Shown: positions 31,951-39,593 of the stretch, piece by piece
Position numbering within the stretch: position 1 is the first letter of the stretch
Layout of the letters: each line of letters opens with the position of its first letter
NCBI GenBank assembly: GCA_903923395.1
Contig: CAIXXM010000146.1
Location: 1 to 64,000, forward strand
DNA from: an uncultured Acidobacteriia bacterium
GTDB taxonomy: Bacteria; Acidobacteriota; Terriglobia; Bryobacterales; Bryobacteraceae
Length of the DNA stretch: 64,000 bases
Reading direction: 5' to 3'
The notes under the pieces: generated by a model
Told to the model about the DNA's origin: nothing
Seen by the model: only the letters and a program-made list of their open reading frames with translations
Databases searched by the model: none
Position numbers and translations under genes: made by a program

Positions 31951-32088
31951 TGTTCCGAATTGGAATGTTTTCTGTTCCATGACCTGTTCCGTTTCGGGAA
32001 TGCGTCATCAGCAGTCCGCAGCCAGAACCCCGCATTCAGGGGATTTATGGGTATTTTCCCGCTTGGCGAACTTGGCAACCAAGCTGCA
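31951..32088 (+). promoter_or_regulatory. Third TGTTCC half-site cluster with possible sigma-54 element
   Basis: TGTTCC occurs at 31951, 31973 and 31985, with GGAATG at 31962 and again near 31997. The block GTTCCGAATTGGAATGTTT closely matches the reverse complement of the site upstream of the response regulator (7320-7352). About 100 bases on is TTGGCAACCAAGCTGCAA with GG at 32074-32075 and GC at 32086-32087 (N10, TGGCA and TGCA both good). If real, the following gene would start near GTG 32102 rather than ATG 32000. Confidence 0.4.
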
Positions 32089-32545
32089 AGCCCCTGTTGC
32101 GGTGCCCGATCTTAAATCCGTCTCTGTTTCCGCGCTGCTCAATTCGCTGGGAACCAGGCTCTTTCTCAATCCACGCCGGGAGGACACCGCCGCAGCCGCA
32201 GCGCGCGATGAGTGCAGCCTCATTCCCGCCGAACTGCCCCCGGGCTCTCTGGTCCAAGTGCAAACCCGCAGCCGGACCTATACCATTGAATGCCTCAACG
32301 GCAGCACGATTCGCATCGCCGGTCATCCTGATTACTGCCCGTTCCCAACCTCCGCGGAGATGTTCGGCGCTCTCGATCTGGAGGGTGCATGCTCGACCGG
32401 GCGGATCATCACAGGCCAGAACATGGTGGTCTATCTCAGGAATCAAAAGCGCCCGATGATGACTTCCCGGGTTGTGAGTTTCCAGATTCTGAACCAAACG
32501 GCGGAGGATTTCTCCCGCAGGCAAGATCGCCCCGGCCCCGTATAG
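32000..32545 (+). CDS. Hypothetical protein; 3' end duplicated downstream
   Basis: 181 residues from ATG 32000; the start is uncertain (GTG 32102 is possible, see the candidate promoter). It is soluble with no signal. The clearest domain is central-to-C-terminal: CSLIPAELPPGSLVQVQTRSR, TYTIECLNGSTIRIAGHPDYCP and STGRIITGQNMVVYLRN. This is a beta-rich module I recall from other Solibacter-type hypothetical proteins but cannot name. Its last third, running into the vapB start, is present again at 33285-33427 with an internal deletion. Confidence 0.6.
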   Translation: MRHQQSAARTPHSGDLWVFSRLANLATKLQAPVAVPDLKSVSVSALLNSLGTRLFLNPRREDTAAAAARDECSLIPAELPPGSLVQVQTRSRTYTIECLNGSTIRIAGHPDYCPFPTSAEMFGALDLEGACSTGRIITGQNMVVYLRNQKRPMMTSRVVSFQILNQTAEDFSRRQDRPGPV

Positions 32546-32616
32546 CGGTTCCCGGTGCCGATGCTAGAATTCTAGACAAATGGCATTCAGCATCAAGAAT
32601 CCAGAGGCCGACCGTC
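32396..32616. repeat. Direct repeat, left copy (hypothetical 3' end to vapB start)
   Basis: Two blocks of this segment recur at 33285-33427: 32396-32448 (53 bp, two mismatches) and 32528-32616 (89 bp, five mismatches). The 79 bp between them (32449-32527) are missing from the right copy. The repeat carries the end of the hypothetical gene, the vapB promoter and operator, and the first 12 codons of vapB. The two copies flank vapBC. Confidence 0.9.
32562..32575 (+). promoter_or_regulatory. vapBC extended -10 promoter with palindromic operator
   Basis: TGC-TAGAAT (32562-32570) is an extended -10 element, overlapped by the perfect palindrome CTAGAATTCTAG (32564-32575). The vapB ATG starts four bases after the palindrome, so the mRNA would be nearly leaderless; no ribosome site is seen. 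VapB or the VapBC complex typically binds such a site to autorepress. The right repeat copy keeps it with one change (CTAGAATTCCAG). Confidence 0.6.
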
Positions 32617-32834
32617 TCGCCCGCGAACTCACTGCCATTACGGGTGAGACCATAACGCAGGCCGTAGTCGTTTCTTTGAAAGAACGGCTGGATCGCCAAC
32701 AGCCAGCGAACGGCAAGAAAAGGTTCGGTACAGCTCTTGCGGAACTTGCCGAAGAACTCACCAAATATCCTGTGCTTGATAACAGGACGCCGGAAGAGAT
32801 CATTGGCTACGACGAGAACGGACTTCCAACCTGA
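32580..32834 (+). CDS. vapB: VapB-type antitoxin
   Basis: 84 residues. The opening MAFSIKNPEADRLARELTAITGETITQAV is typical of the Rv0623-like VapB transcription-factor family. A DNA-binding N-terminus is followed by a tail (TPEEIIGYDENGLPT) that wraps the toxin. The ATG is four bases after the palindromic operator. Its stop overlaps the toxin ATG by one base (TGATG). It neutralises VapC and represses the operon. Confidence 0.93.
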   Translation: MAFSIKNPEADRLARELTAITGETITQAVVVSLKERLDRQQPANGKKRFGTALAELAEELTKYPVLDNRTPEEIIGYDENGLPT

Positions 32835-33226
32835 TGGTCGTCGACACCTCTGCGATTATCGCCATCCTGAATTATGAAAGTGCGTCGGGGGCAATTGCCA
32901 AGGCTATTGACCATGCTCCTGAACTCTTGCTCTCGACCGCAACACTGCTGGAAATAGGTATTGTTATCGAGTCGCGCTTCAATCTTGCAACCCGCAAGCG
33001 ATTCGAAGCAATGCTCGTCGATTACCGGGTACTTGTGGTTCCCCTCTCTACAGCTCACGCCGAAGCCGCCCTCAACGCTTTCATCAAGTACGGCAAAGGC
33101 CGCCACCCGGCCGCCCTCAACTTCGGTGACTGCTTCGCTTACGGTCTCGCGAAGTGTCTCAACCAGCCACTACTCTTCACCGGCAACGACTTCTCCCGGA
33201 CAGATATCATTCCTGCCCTCCTCTGA
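32834..33226 (+). CDS. vapC: VapC-type PIN-domain ribonuclease toxin
   Basis: 130 residues, a full PIN domain. The acidic metal site is complete: Asp4 (VVDTSAI), Glu40 (LLEIGIV), Asp99 (LNFGDCFAYGLA) and Asp119 (GNDFSRTDI). VapC toxins cut specific tRNAs or rRNA when freed from VapB. Nothing suggests inactivation. The module sits between two copies of a repeat that includes the operon's own promoter, in an accessory patch with an HNH gene and a TIGR03435 gene. Confidence 0.95.
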   Translation: MVVDTSAIIAILNYESASGAIAKAIDHAPELLLSTATLLEIGIVIESRFNLATRKRFEAMLVDYRVLVVPLSTAHAEAALNAFIKYGKGRHPAALNFGDCFAYGLAKCLNQPLLFTGNDFSRTDIIPALL

Positions 33227-33284
33227 GGAACACGCGCAAAACGGACTCGCCGTCCCCATTGAGCGCATATTCGATCGACGCCGC

Positions 33285-33427
33285 ACCGGGCGGATCATCA
33301 CAGGCCACAACATGGTGCTCTATCTCAGGAATCAAAACCGCCCCGGCCCCGTATAGAGGTTTCCGCTGCCGATGCTAGAATTCCAGACAAATGGCACTCA
33401 GCATCAAGAATCCAGAGGCCGACCGTC
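33285..33427. repeat. Direct repeat, right copy (deleted derivative)
   Basis: Matches 32396-32448 and 32528-32616 fused together without the intervening 79 bp. It retains the vapB -10 region, a one-mismatch operator and the ATG with 12 VapB codons. These run in frame into the TIGR03435 gene (ATG 33391), so a 330-residue fusion reading frame exists. It is probably the scar of a tandem duplication or of insertion of vapBC. Confidence 0.9.
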
Positions 33428-33480
33428 AGCCACCGCCGCGGCACCGCAAGTTCGGCACGGAACAGGGGAAGCAGGTCCTA

Positions 33481-34383
33481 ATGGCCCGAGAGATTTTTCG
33501 ATATTGGGGCTTGCCCGCCCTGTTCATGTTTTTTGCGTCGGGGATGTCCGGTCAAACTTCCAGTTGCCGGACTGTGTTTGAGGTTGCCTCAGTGCATCTT
33601 CACCGGCCGGACAAACTCGATCAGATTCCGCTCGCCGGGCCAATGGTGGATGCGATGCGGGTCCAGGGCGGGCCGGGCACAAGTGCCCCGGGCAGTATCC
33701 GCTATCGGGGTGTGACCTTGAAAATGCTGGCGTCGCGGGCCTACGGAATTCGGCCCGAACAGATCACCGGCCCTTCATGGGTTGGTTCCGACCAGTACGA
33801 CATTTCCGCGAACGTGCCGCCGGGCAGCACGAAAGAGGATCTCTCCTGTATGCTGAGGGACCTCTTGGCATCACGCTTTCACTTGGAAAGTCACATAGAG
33901 AAAAAGACTCTCGCCGTTTATGGCTTGACGGTAGCGCCCGATGGGCCGAAATTGGTCCCTTCCCCCGGCCCGCAAAAACTCTCACCGGAGGAAGTGCGCA
34001 CGAAGGTCGAAGAAATGCAGCGCCAACAGATGGCTAGAAACCGCGAGAGTACCGCACAAATTCTGGCTGGCAAGAGGCCAAGGAACTTCCGATCCTTTGG
34101 GATGCCAAACGCAACTCTGGAAGAATTCGCGGCGCGCTTGTCCTCTGAACTGGACCTGCCTGTAACGAATGAGACGGGATTGGATGGACGCTGGCAGTTC
34201 AATTTAGAGTGGGTTCCGGAGCGCGTAGCCGGCTCAGGACCTCCCCCGGAGGACGACACCAGCAATGGCGAATCCATCTTTGGCGCAGTGGAAAAGCAAT
34301 TTGGCCTGCGACTCCATCGCCACAAGCAGTCGATTGACGTCCTGGTCGTGGACAAGGCAGACCGGACACCGGTAGAAAATTGA
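33481..34383 (+). CDS. TIGR03435 family protein
   Basis: 300 residues from ATG 33481, which begins a signal peptide (REIFRYWGLPALFMFFASGMSG) and has AGG five bases upstream. The body shows the signature of the TIGR03435 family that is expanded in Solibacter-type acidobacteria: FEVASVHLH, SIRYRGVTLKMLASRAYGI, QITGPSWVGSDQYDI, LRDLLASRFHL, LAVYGLTV and, at the end, FGLRLHRHKQSIDVLVVDKADRTP. The function of the family is unknown; the proteins are exported. A longer in-frame version starts at ATG 33391 inside the duplicated vapB start; I regard it as secondary. Confidence 0.88.
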   Translation: MAREIFRYWGLPALFMFFASGMSGQTSSCRTVFEVASVHLHRPDKLDQIPLAGPMVDAMRVQGGPGTSAPGSIRYRGVTLKMLASRAYGIRPEQITGPSWVGSDQYDISANVPPGSTKEDLSCMLRDLLASRFHLESHIEKKTLAVYGLTVAPDGPKLVPSPGPQKLSPEEVRTKVEEMQRQQMARNRESTAQILAGKRPRNFRSFGMPNATLEEFAARLSSELDLPVTNETGLDGRWQFNLEWVPERVAGSGPPPEDDTSNGESIFGAVEKQFGLRLHRHKQSIDVLVVDKADRTPVEN

Positions 34384-34412
34384 CTTTCGTGAAACGGTTG
34401 GCAGATCCGCGG

Positions 34413-35342
34413 CTAACTCCTGGAATCCGCCCCGTAAGCCTTCCCGGCCACTTTGCGCGTAAACTCAAGATCCTTCGCCAGCGCCGCCACCTCAGATCCG
34501 CCGGTGTAATCCTTGGCAATCGAAACCGGTCCCAGATACTTCGCCTTCGCCAGAATATCGAAGACCTTCTGCCAATCCACCACGCCCTTCCCCATCGGGC
34601 ACGGCTTCATCTTGTCGTCTTCCCACGTGAAATCGGAAACACTTACCGTCTTCAACCGGGGCAATGCCAGCCGCAGAGACGCTTCCCAATCCCCCTTGGG
34701 GCCCACCTGCGCGACGGCCTGCGCCACGTCAAAGTAATACCCCACCAACTGCCCGGGCAGGTCACCAATCACGCTTTGCGTCTCCATCACGGACTCGCCA
34801 AAATTCCCCAGCTTGTTGGGAATTGCCGCCGCGATCTTATACTGCTGCCCGCCCATCAGCAACTGCAGAATGTCCCGCCGCACTTCTCCGCGCCGCTGCA
34901 TCATGTTCATGCCCGGTTTCCAGAACCCGGTCCGGTAGACGCGAACTTCCGCATTGCCGCTGAGAGCGATGATCCCGTACTGGTGCGGTTCATTCAGATT
35001 CGTAGCCATGGTGGTCACCACAGGCACACTGATTCCCGCCCCGCGGATCACCTCGAACGCACGAATAAGATCCACGGAGATGAGGTTCGGCTCCACGTGT
35101 CCGCCGTGATAACAGGTCAGGTCCACGCCGTCAAAGCCCATCTGCGCGGCGATGTTCCCCAGTTCTTCCCAAGGCACCTTGGCCATGTCAGAGGAAAGCA
35201 CGCACAGCAGTGGCGCGGTTCGTTCCGGCTCATTCGCCCCGCCGTAGTTCTTCACAATCGAAGTGGGCGGCGGCAGTTCCTGTGCACCGAGCAGCGGCAT
35301 CGCGCCCAGTGCGGAGAGAATTGTGCGGCGGGTGATCGGCAA
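34413..35342 (-). CDS. Tat-exported sugar isomerase/epimerase-like TIM barrel (second copy type)
   Basis: 309 residues, a xylose-isomerase-like TIM barrel with an N-terminal twin-arginine signal (ITRRTILSALGAMPLLGA). Landmarks are MGFDGVDLTCYHGGHVEP, the metal-ligand-like SVSDFTWE and a terminal VSIAKDYTGGSE. It starts with TTG 35340-35342; AGGAG lies nine bases upstream, which decides the start. It is distinct in sequence from the barrel at 20591. The substrate is unknown. It is divergent from the multiheme cytochrome with a 62-base gap. Confidence 0.72.
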   Translation of the reverse strand: MPITRRTILSALGAMPLLGAQELPPPTSIVKNYGGANEPERTAPLLCVLSSDMAKVPWEELGNIAAQMGFDGVDLTCYHGGHVEPNLISVDLIRAFEVIRGAGISVPVVTTMATNLNEPHQYGIIALSGNAEVRVYRTGFWKPGMNMMQRRGEVRRDILQLLMGGQQYKIAAAIPNKLGNFGESVMETQSVIGDLPGQLVGYYFDVAQAVAQVGPKGDWEASLRLALPRLKTVSVSDFTWEDDKMKPCPMGKGVVDWQKVFDILAKAKYLGPVSIAKDYTGGSEVAALAKDLEFTRKVAGKAYGADSRS

Positions 35343-35404
35343 GGCAGTGAACTCCTGTTACCATCCTAAGCTGAAATCGCGGCTTCGTATATTGTGGGGA
35401 AGTG

Positions 35405-36559
35405 ATGAAGCATGCGTTCCTTCTCAGTATCACCTTCGCCGCCACCGCCTTGGCGCAACAGCAGGCCTACAGCGGCTTGGCCAGTTGCCAGCCCTGCCAC
35501 GCGAAGACCTATGCCCGCTGGAGCAGGACCGCCATGGCCAATGTCGTCCGTGACGTCAAGACGCATCCCGACGCCATCATCCCGGATTTTTCCAAGGCAG
35601 ACCCTGCCATCGTCAGGTTCAAGAAGGAAGATATCGCCTTCGTCTACGGCAGCAAGTGGAAGCAGCGGTATTTCGCACGTGCAGGCAATACCTTCGTCCC
35701 GCTTGGGGCGCAGTGGGATATCCAACACGCCAAATGGCTGCCCTACAACGTCAAACCCGGCACGGATTGGTGGACTGCTTTCTACCCTGAAGACAATGCC
35801 CACCGTCCCACACTCACGACGTGCGATGGTTGCCACTCCGTCAACCTGGATCTCAACACCGGTGCCGTTACGGAATGGAATGTCGGCTGCGAACGCTGTC
35901 ACGGCCCCGGCGCGGCACACGTCAAGAGCCCTTCGAAGACCAACATCGTCAACCCCAACACGCTCACTTCGAAGGCTGCTGTGGATACCTGTGTCCAATG
36001 CCACTCCCAGGGCCGCCCGAAAACGCCGCAGGTTGCCGGCAAGGCCTATGATTTCCCGCACGGCTATGCACCGGGAAAGAACCTTGCGGACTTTTGGGCG
36101 CTCGAAGAACACAAGGCCGGCGAGACCACCTTCACCCACTTTGCGGATGGCACGGCGCACAAGAACCGCATGCAGGGCAATGACTTCGTCCAAAGCGTGA
36201 TGTATAGCAAGGGCGTCACCTGCACTGCCTGCCATGATCCCCACGGCACGGATTACAACGCTGATACGTTGAAACCCGGTCAGGCCGTCTGCCTCACCTG
36301 CCACGGGCCCAACTCGCCGAACGGCCCCCACACCGCGACGCTCGAAGCTCACTCAAGACACAAGGCCGGCAGCCCGGGCAATGACTGCCTGGCTTGTCAC
36401 ATGCCGAAGATCGAACAGACCACACCGGATGATTTCGTCCGCGCGCACACCTTCAAATTCATCGGCCCGGAAATGACGGAGAAGTACCAAATCCCCAACG
36501 CCTGCACTTCCTGTCACAAAGACAAGGCCATCGCTTGGGCGAAGGAGAACTTGAAATAA
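35405..36559 (+). CDS. Exported octaheme c-type cytochrome
   Basis: 384 residues with a signal peptide (KHAFLLSITFAATALAQ) and eight CxxCH heme sites, in order CQPCH, CDGCH, CERCH, CVQCH, CTACH, CLTCH, CLACH and CTSCH. The arrangement resembles cytochrome c554-type multiheme electron-transfer proteins. No additional catalytic domain is evident, so it is more likely a carrier or conduit than an enzyme; octaheme hydroxylamine- or tetrathionate-type activity is possible but unsupported. GGGGAAG precedes the adjacent GTG/ATG starts (35402/35405). No partner oxidoreductase gene is next to it. Confidence 0.88.
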   Translation: MKHAFLLSITFAATALAQQQAYSGLASCQPCHAKTYARWSRTAMANVVRDVKTHPDAIIPDFSKADPAIVRFKKEDIAFVYGSKWKQRYFARAGNTFVPLGAQWDIQHAKWLPYNVKPGTDWWTAFYPEDNAHRPTLTTCDGCHSVNLDLNTGAVTEWNVGCERCHGPGAAHVKSPSKTNIVNPNTLTSKAAVDTCVQCHSQGRPKTPQVAGKAYDFPHGYAPGKNLADFWALEEHKAGETTFTHFADGTAHKNRMQGNDFVQSVMYSKGVTCTACHDPHGTDYNADTLKPGQAVCLTCHGPNSPNGPHTATLEAHSRHKAGSPGNDCLACHMPKIEQTTPDDFVRAHTFKFIGPEMTEKYQIPNACTSCHKDKAIAWAKENLK

Positions 36560-36567
36560 CGGTTGCT

Positions 36568-37437
36568 CTACGCCAGACCCAGCCCTTGCAGCGCTGCCAG
36601 AATATTCCGCGTTGCCGTGCTCTTGTTCAGCGTGTAGAAGTGAATCCCGGGTACGCCGTTATGCAGTAGTTCCACGCACTGCGCCGTCGCGTGCGCCACG
36701 CCAAGCTCCAACACCGCATCCGGATGATCTCCCACGCGATCCAGTTGTGCTGCCAAACCCGCGGGCACCGTTGCCCCGAACCTCGCCACCTGGCTGGCAT
36801 TCAGAATCGGCATGATCCCCGGCACAATTGGAACAGTGATGCCCGCCATCCGCGCGCGCTCCACAAACTCCAGATACTTCCGGTTGTCGAAGAACAATTG
36901 CGTCACCAGGAAATCCACGCCCGTATCCACTTTGCGCTTGAGGTTCTCCAGGTCTGCTGCCGCGCTGCCGCATTCCACGTGGGTCTCCGGATAGGCCGCC
37001 GCACCGATGCAGAACTTTCTTCCGTAACGTTCCCGGATGAATCCAACAAGCTCATTCGCATAATGGAAGCCACCCTCCACCGCCACAAACTGGGTTTGGC
37101 CTTTGGGTGGATCGCCGCGCAGCGCGAGAATGTTCTCCACACCCGCGTCCAGCAGGCGGTCCAGGATATGACCAATCTCCTCCCTGGTTGACCCCACACA
37201 GGTCAGGTGCGCCATCGGTTCAATACCGGAATCCTGCTTGATCCGGGTGACGATATCGATCGTCTTCTCCCGCGTCGAGCCGCCCGCGCCATAGGTAACC
37301 GAAACATAGCTGGGGTGCAGGCCCCGCAAATCCGAGATCGTTTTCTCCAGCTGGATGGCTGCTTCTTCTGACTTCGGAGGGAAAAATTCAAAGGAAAATG
37401 TCGGCTTTCCCGGTACCAGCAACTCGCGGATCTGCAT
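36568..37437 (-). CDS. metF: 5,10-methylenetetrahydrofolate reductase
   Basis: 289 residues, full length for bacterial MetF. The opening segment with FSFEFFPPKSEEA holds the catalytic glutamate. VSVTYGAGGSTREKTI, ALRGDPPKG (folate site) and LVTQLFFDN follow in the family order of the FAD-binding TIM barrel. It makes 5-methyl-THF for methionine synthesis, feeding the SAM cycle whose SAH hydrolase is encoded at 56.7 kb. GAGGA lies four bases before the ATG. The preceding cytochrome ends only eight bases from its stop. I see no SAM riboswitch in the short upstream gap. Confidence 0.95.
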   Translation of the reverse strand: MQIRELLVPGKPTFSFEFFPPKSEEAAIQLEKTISDLRGLHPSYVSVTYGAGGSTREKTIDIVTRIKQDSGIEPMAHLTCVGSTREEIGHILDRLLDAGVENILALRGDPPKGQTQFVAVEGGFHYANELVGFIRERYGRKFCIGAAAYPETHVECGSAAADLENLKRKVDTGVDFLVTQLFFDNRKYLEFVERARMAGITVPIVPGIMPILNASQVARFGATVPAGLAAQLDRVGDHPDAVLELGVAHATAQCVELLHNGVPGIHFYTLNKSTATRNILAALQGLGLA

Positions 37438-37492
37438 TCGTCCTCATTGTACCGGCGTCACCAGGGTATCCGCCGCGACATAATATCCGTGC

Positions 37493-38905
37493 GTGCCACT
37501 TCGACAATTCCGAATCACCGCTTTTTACATTGGCAGCCTGGCCCTGCCTGTGGTCACTGGCGTCGTTGCAGAGGGGTTTGGTTTTACGCAGCGCGTCTCG
37601 ATTGCGATGGTGCTGCTGCTGGAAGTCCTTGGGATCGCCGCAGTGGGCCGTGCCGTACCAGCTCTTTTGGCGTCTTTAACAGCTGCCTTGACCTACAGCT
37701 ACGATTTTCTTCCTCCCATTGGCAGTTTCGCCGTCAGTGAACCGGAAAACGTTGCTGCTCTGATCGCCTTCGTGATCACCGCCATCACCGGGACGCAATT
37801 GTCGCTTCGGGCGCAAAACCGCGCGCAGGAAGCCAACCGGCGCCGCGATGAGATGGAGAGACTGCAGCGTTTTTCCAGCAGCCTGTTGATCTCCAGCTCT
37901 CTTGCGGACGCCGCCGCCGCGATTGCGCGCGAAGCCGTGGTCCAACTCGGTTTTGACAAGGTCGAGTTAGTCGTGCGCGCCGGCGAATCGGCAACGGCGC
38001 TGCATCACAGTTACGGTTTGCAATCCACCAACCCGCAAATCCTGCTCACTTTGGATTCCGAAGTCCCCGCTGAACTCCACTTGCAAACCCGCCCTCTATC
38101 GGAGGAATTCCAGCGCGCGTTCAGTAACGTGGTGAGTCTGATCCTTGACCGTGCGAAAGGGGCTGAAGACCGCATCCGCCTGGAATCAGAACAGCGCAGC
38201 GATGAACTTCACGGCACGGTTCTCAATGCACTGGCACACAACTTCCGGACACCTCTCACCTCCATCAAGATGGCCTCGTCCACGTTGCTGCGATGCCGCG
38301 AAGCAGAAGTCGACTTCTTTGCCGGACAGGAAAGAGACCTTGTCCAGGTGATAGATGAAGAAGCGGACCGCCTGCAGGCTTTGATCCGCGAGTCTCTGGA
38401 ATTCGCGCGCCTGGAATCACACCGTCTCCATCCCAGGAACGAACTATGTAACATGGAAGATATCGTTCGCGGCGCTTGTGCCAAGGTCAGCCACTATGTC
38501 TTTCCTGAGCGGCTGACATTGGTGTTTGATAAAGACATGCCCCCTCTGCGGGGTGACAGGTTGTTATTTCAGCAAATGTTGTTCCAGGTATTAGATAATG
38601 CTTGGAAATACTCCTCTCCATCGGCCAAAATCTGGATTTCGGTCCAGGTGGACTGGACTTATCTAATCCTTACGGTCGTAAACGAAGGGCCGCAGTTAGC
38701 GGAGCAGGAAAGGGAACGGATTTTTGAGCGGTTTGTGCGCGGTACGGCAACACGGAACAAAGTGGAAGGTACCGGTCTCGGTCTGGCAATCGCCAGAACC
38801 ATCGCACAAAGTTATGGCGGCAAACTCTGGCTTGAACATGATCCAAGAGGACCTGCCTTCCGCTTTGCGTTTCCGGTAGAGAATGGGAGATCGAAGAGTG
38901 ATTGA
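37493..38905 (+). CDS. KdpD-like sensor histidine kinase without the N-terminal KdpD domain
   Basis: 470 residues. Four membrane helices lie in residues 8-100, with the DUF4118 signature YDFLPPIGSFAVSEPENVAALIAF. A GAF-like cytoplasmic segment follows (about 120-230), then HisKA with LNALAHNFRTPLTSI (phospho-His; usual HDLRTPL changed to HNFRTPL). The HATPase has NAWKYSS and GTGLGLAIARTIA. The N-terminal KdpD/universal-stress-like region of true KdpD is missing and no kdpFABC genes are nearby, so it probably senses something else. It starts at GTG 37493 without a good ribosome site. It overlaps the regulator gene. Confidence 0.85.
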   Translation: MPLRQFRITAFYIGSLALPVVTGVVAEGFGFTQRVSIAMVLLLEVLGIAAVGRAVPALLASLTAALTYSYDFLPPIGSFAVSEPENVAALIAFVITAITGTQLSLRAQNRAQEANRRRDEMERLQRFSSSLLISSSLADAAAAIAREAVVQLGFDKVELVVRAGESATALHHSYGLQSTNPQILLTLDSEVPAELHLQTRPLSEEFQRAFSNVVSLILDRAKGAEDRIRLESEQRSDELHGTVLNALAHNFRTPLTSIKMASSTLLRCREAEVDFFAGQERDLVQVIDEEADRLQALIRESLEFARLESHRLHPRNELCNMEDIVRGACAKVSHYVFPERLTLVFDKDMPPLRGDRLLFQQMLFQVLDNAWKYSSPSAKIWISVQVDWTYLILTVVNEGPQLAEQERERIFERFVRGTATRNKVEGTGLGLAIARTIAQSYGGKLWLEHDPRGPAFRFAFPVENGRSKSD

Positions 38906-39593
38906 AAACAGCACAATACTTCTTGTGGACGATGAGCCCCAGATCCGCCGCGTCCTGCGTGCCAGCCTGCAGGGCCAGGGCGCGCGTGCCCTCGAAGCCC
39001 AAAGCGGCGAGGATGCATTGGAGTGCCTGCGCACTAATTCCGTCGATCTCATTTTGCTGGACATGAACATGCCCGGTCTCGGCGGCCTGGAAACGTGCCG
39101 GGCGATCCGCAATGCGTGGAACATGCCGATCATCGTTGTCTCGGTCAGGGAAAGTGACAAGGACAAGGTCGAGGCACTCGACGCCGGAGCGGATGACTAC
39201 GTCACCAAACCTTTCAGTTTCGATGAGTTGATGGCCCGCATCCGCGCCGCTCTGCGCCGCAGTGGAGCCGGTTCGGATCCCATGCCGAAACTGATCTCCC
39301 TGCCTGGTCTCGAAATAGATTTCGACAGACGCCGCGTGGTGGTCAACGGTCAACTGGTCCGGCTAACGCCTACGGAGTTTGATATCCTCCGGTTCCTTGT
39401 CTCCCAAAATAACCGGCCAGTGCCCCACAAGACTCTCTTACAAGCCATCTGGGGACCCGATTATGGCGACCAGGTGGAGTATCTCCGGGTCTTCATCAAC
39501 CAGCTCCGGAAGAAGATTGAGCCGAACAGCGAGAGGCCCACTTACATTGTGACGGAGCCCAGAATCGGTTACCGCTTCGCGCTACCGGAGTGA
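38898..39593 (+). CDS. OmpR/KdpE-type response regulator
   Basis: 231 residues. The receiver domain has LLVDDEPQIRRVL, phospho-Asp in LILLDMNMPG, and the lysine in YVTKPF. A winged-helix DNA-binding domain follows (RLTPTEFDILRFLVSQNNRPVPHKTLLQAIWG, then YLRVFINQLRKKIE and GYRFALPE), very close in wording to KdpE. I choose GTG 38898 because GGGAG lies seven bases upstream; it overlaps the kinase stop by eight bases. ATG 38883 is the alternative. The 3' end overlaps the MFS gene by 12 bases tail to tail. Confidence 0.9.
   Translation: MIENSTILLVDDEPQIRRVLRASLQGQGARALEAQSGEDALECLRTNSVDLILLDMNMPGLGGLETCRAIRNAWNMPIIVVSVRESDKDKVEALDAGADDYVTKPFSFDELMARIRAALRRSGAGSDPMPKLISLPGLEIDFDRRRVVVNGQLVRLTPTEFDILRFLVSQNNRPVPHKTLLQAIWGPDYGDQVEYLRVFINQLRKKIEPNSERPTYIVTEPRIGYRFALPE

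Noticed and set aside
31480-34383. Integrated prophage or transposon
   Set aside because: No integrase, transposase, terminal inverted repeats or target duplication; only vapBC, an HNH gene and a local repeat are seen.
37493-38905. True KdpD
   Set aside because: N-terminal KdpD and universal-stress-like regions are absent and no kdpFABC is adjacent.
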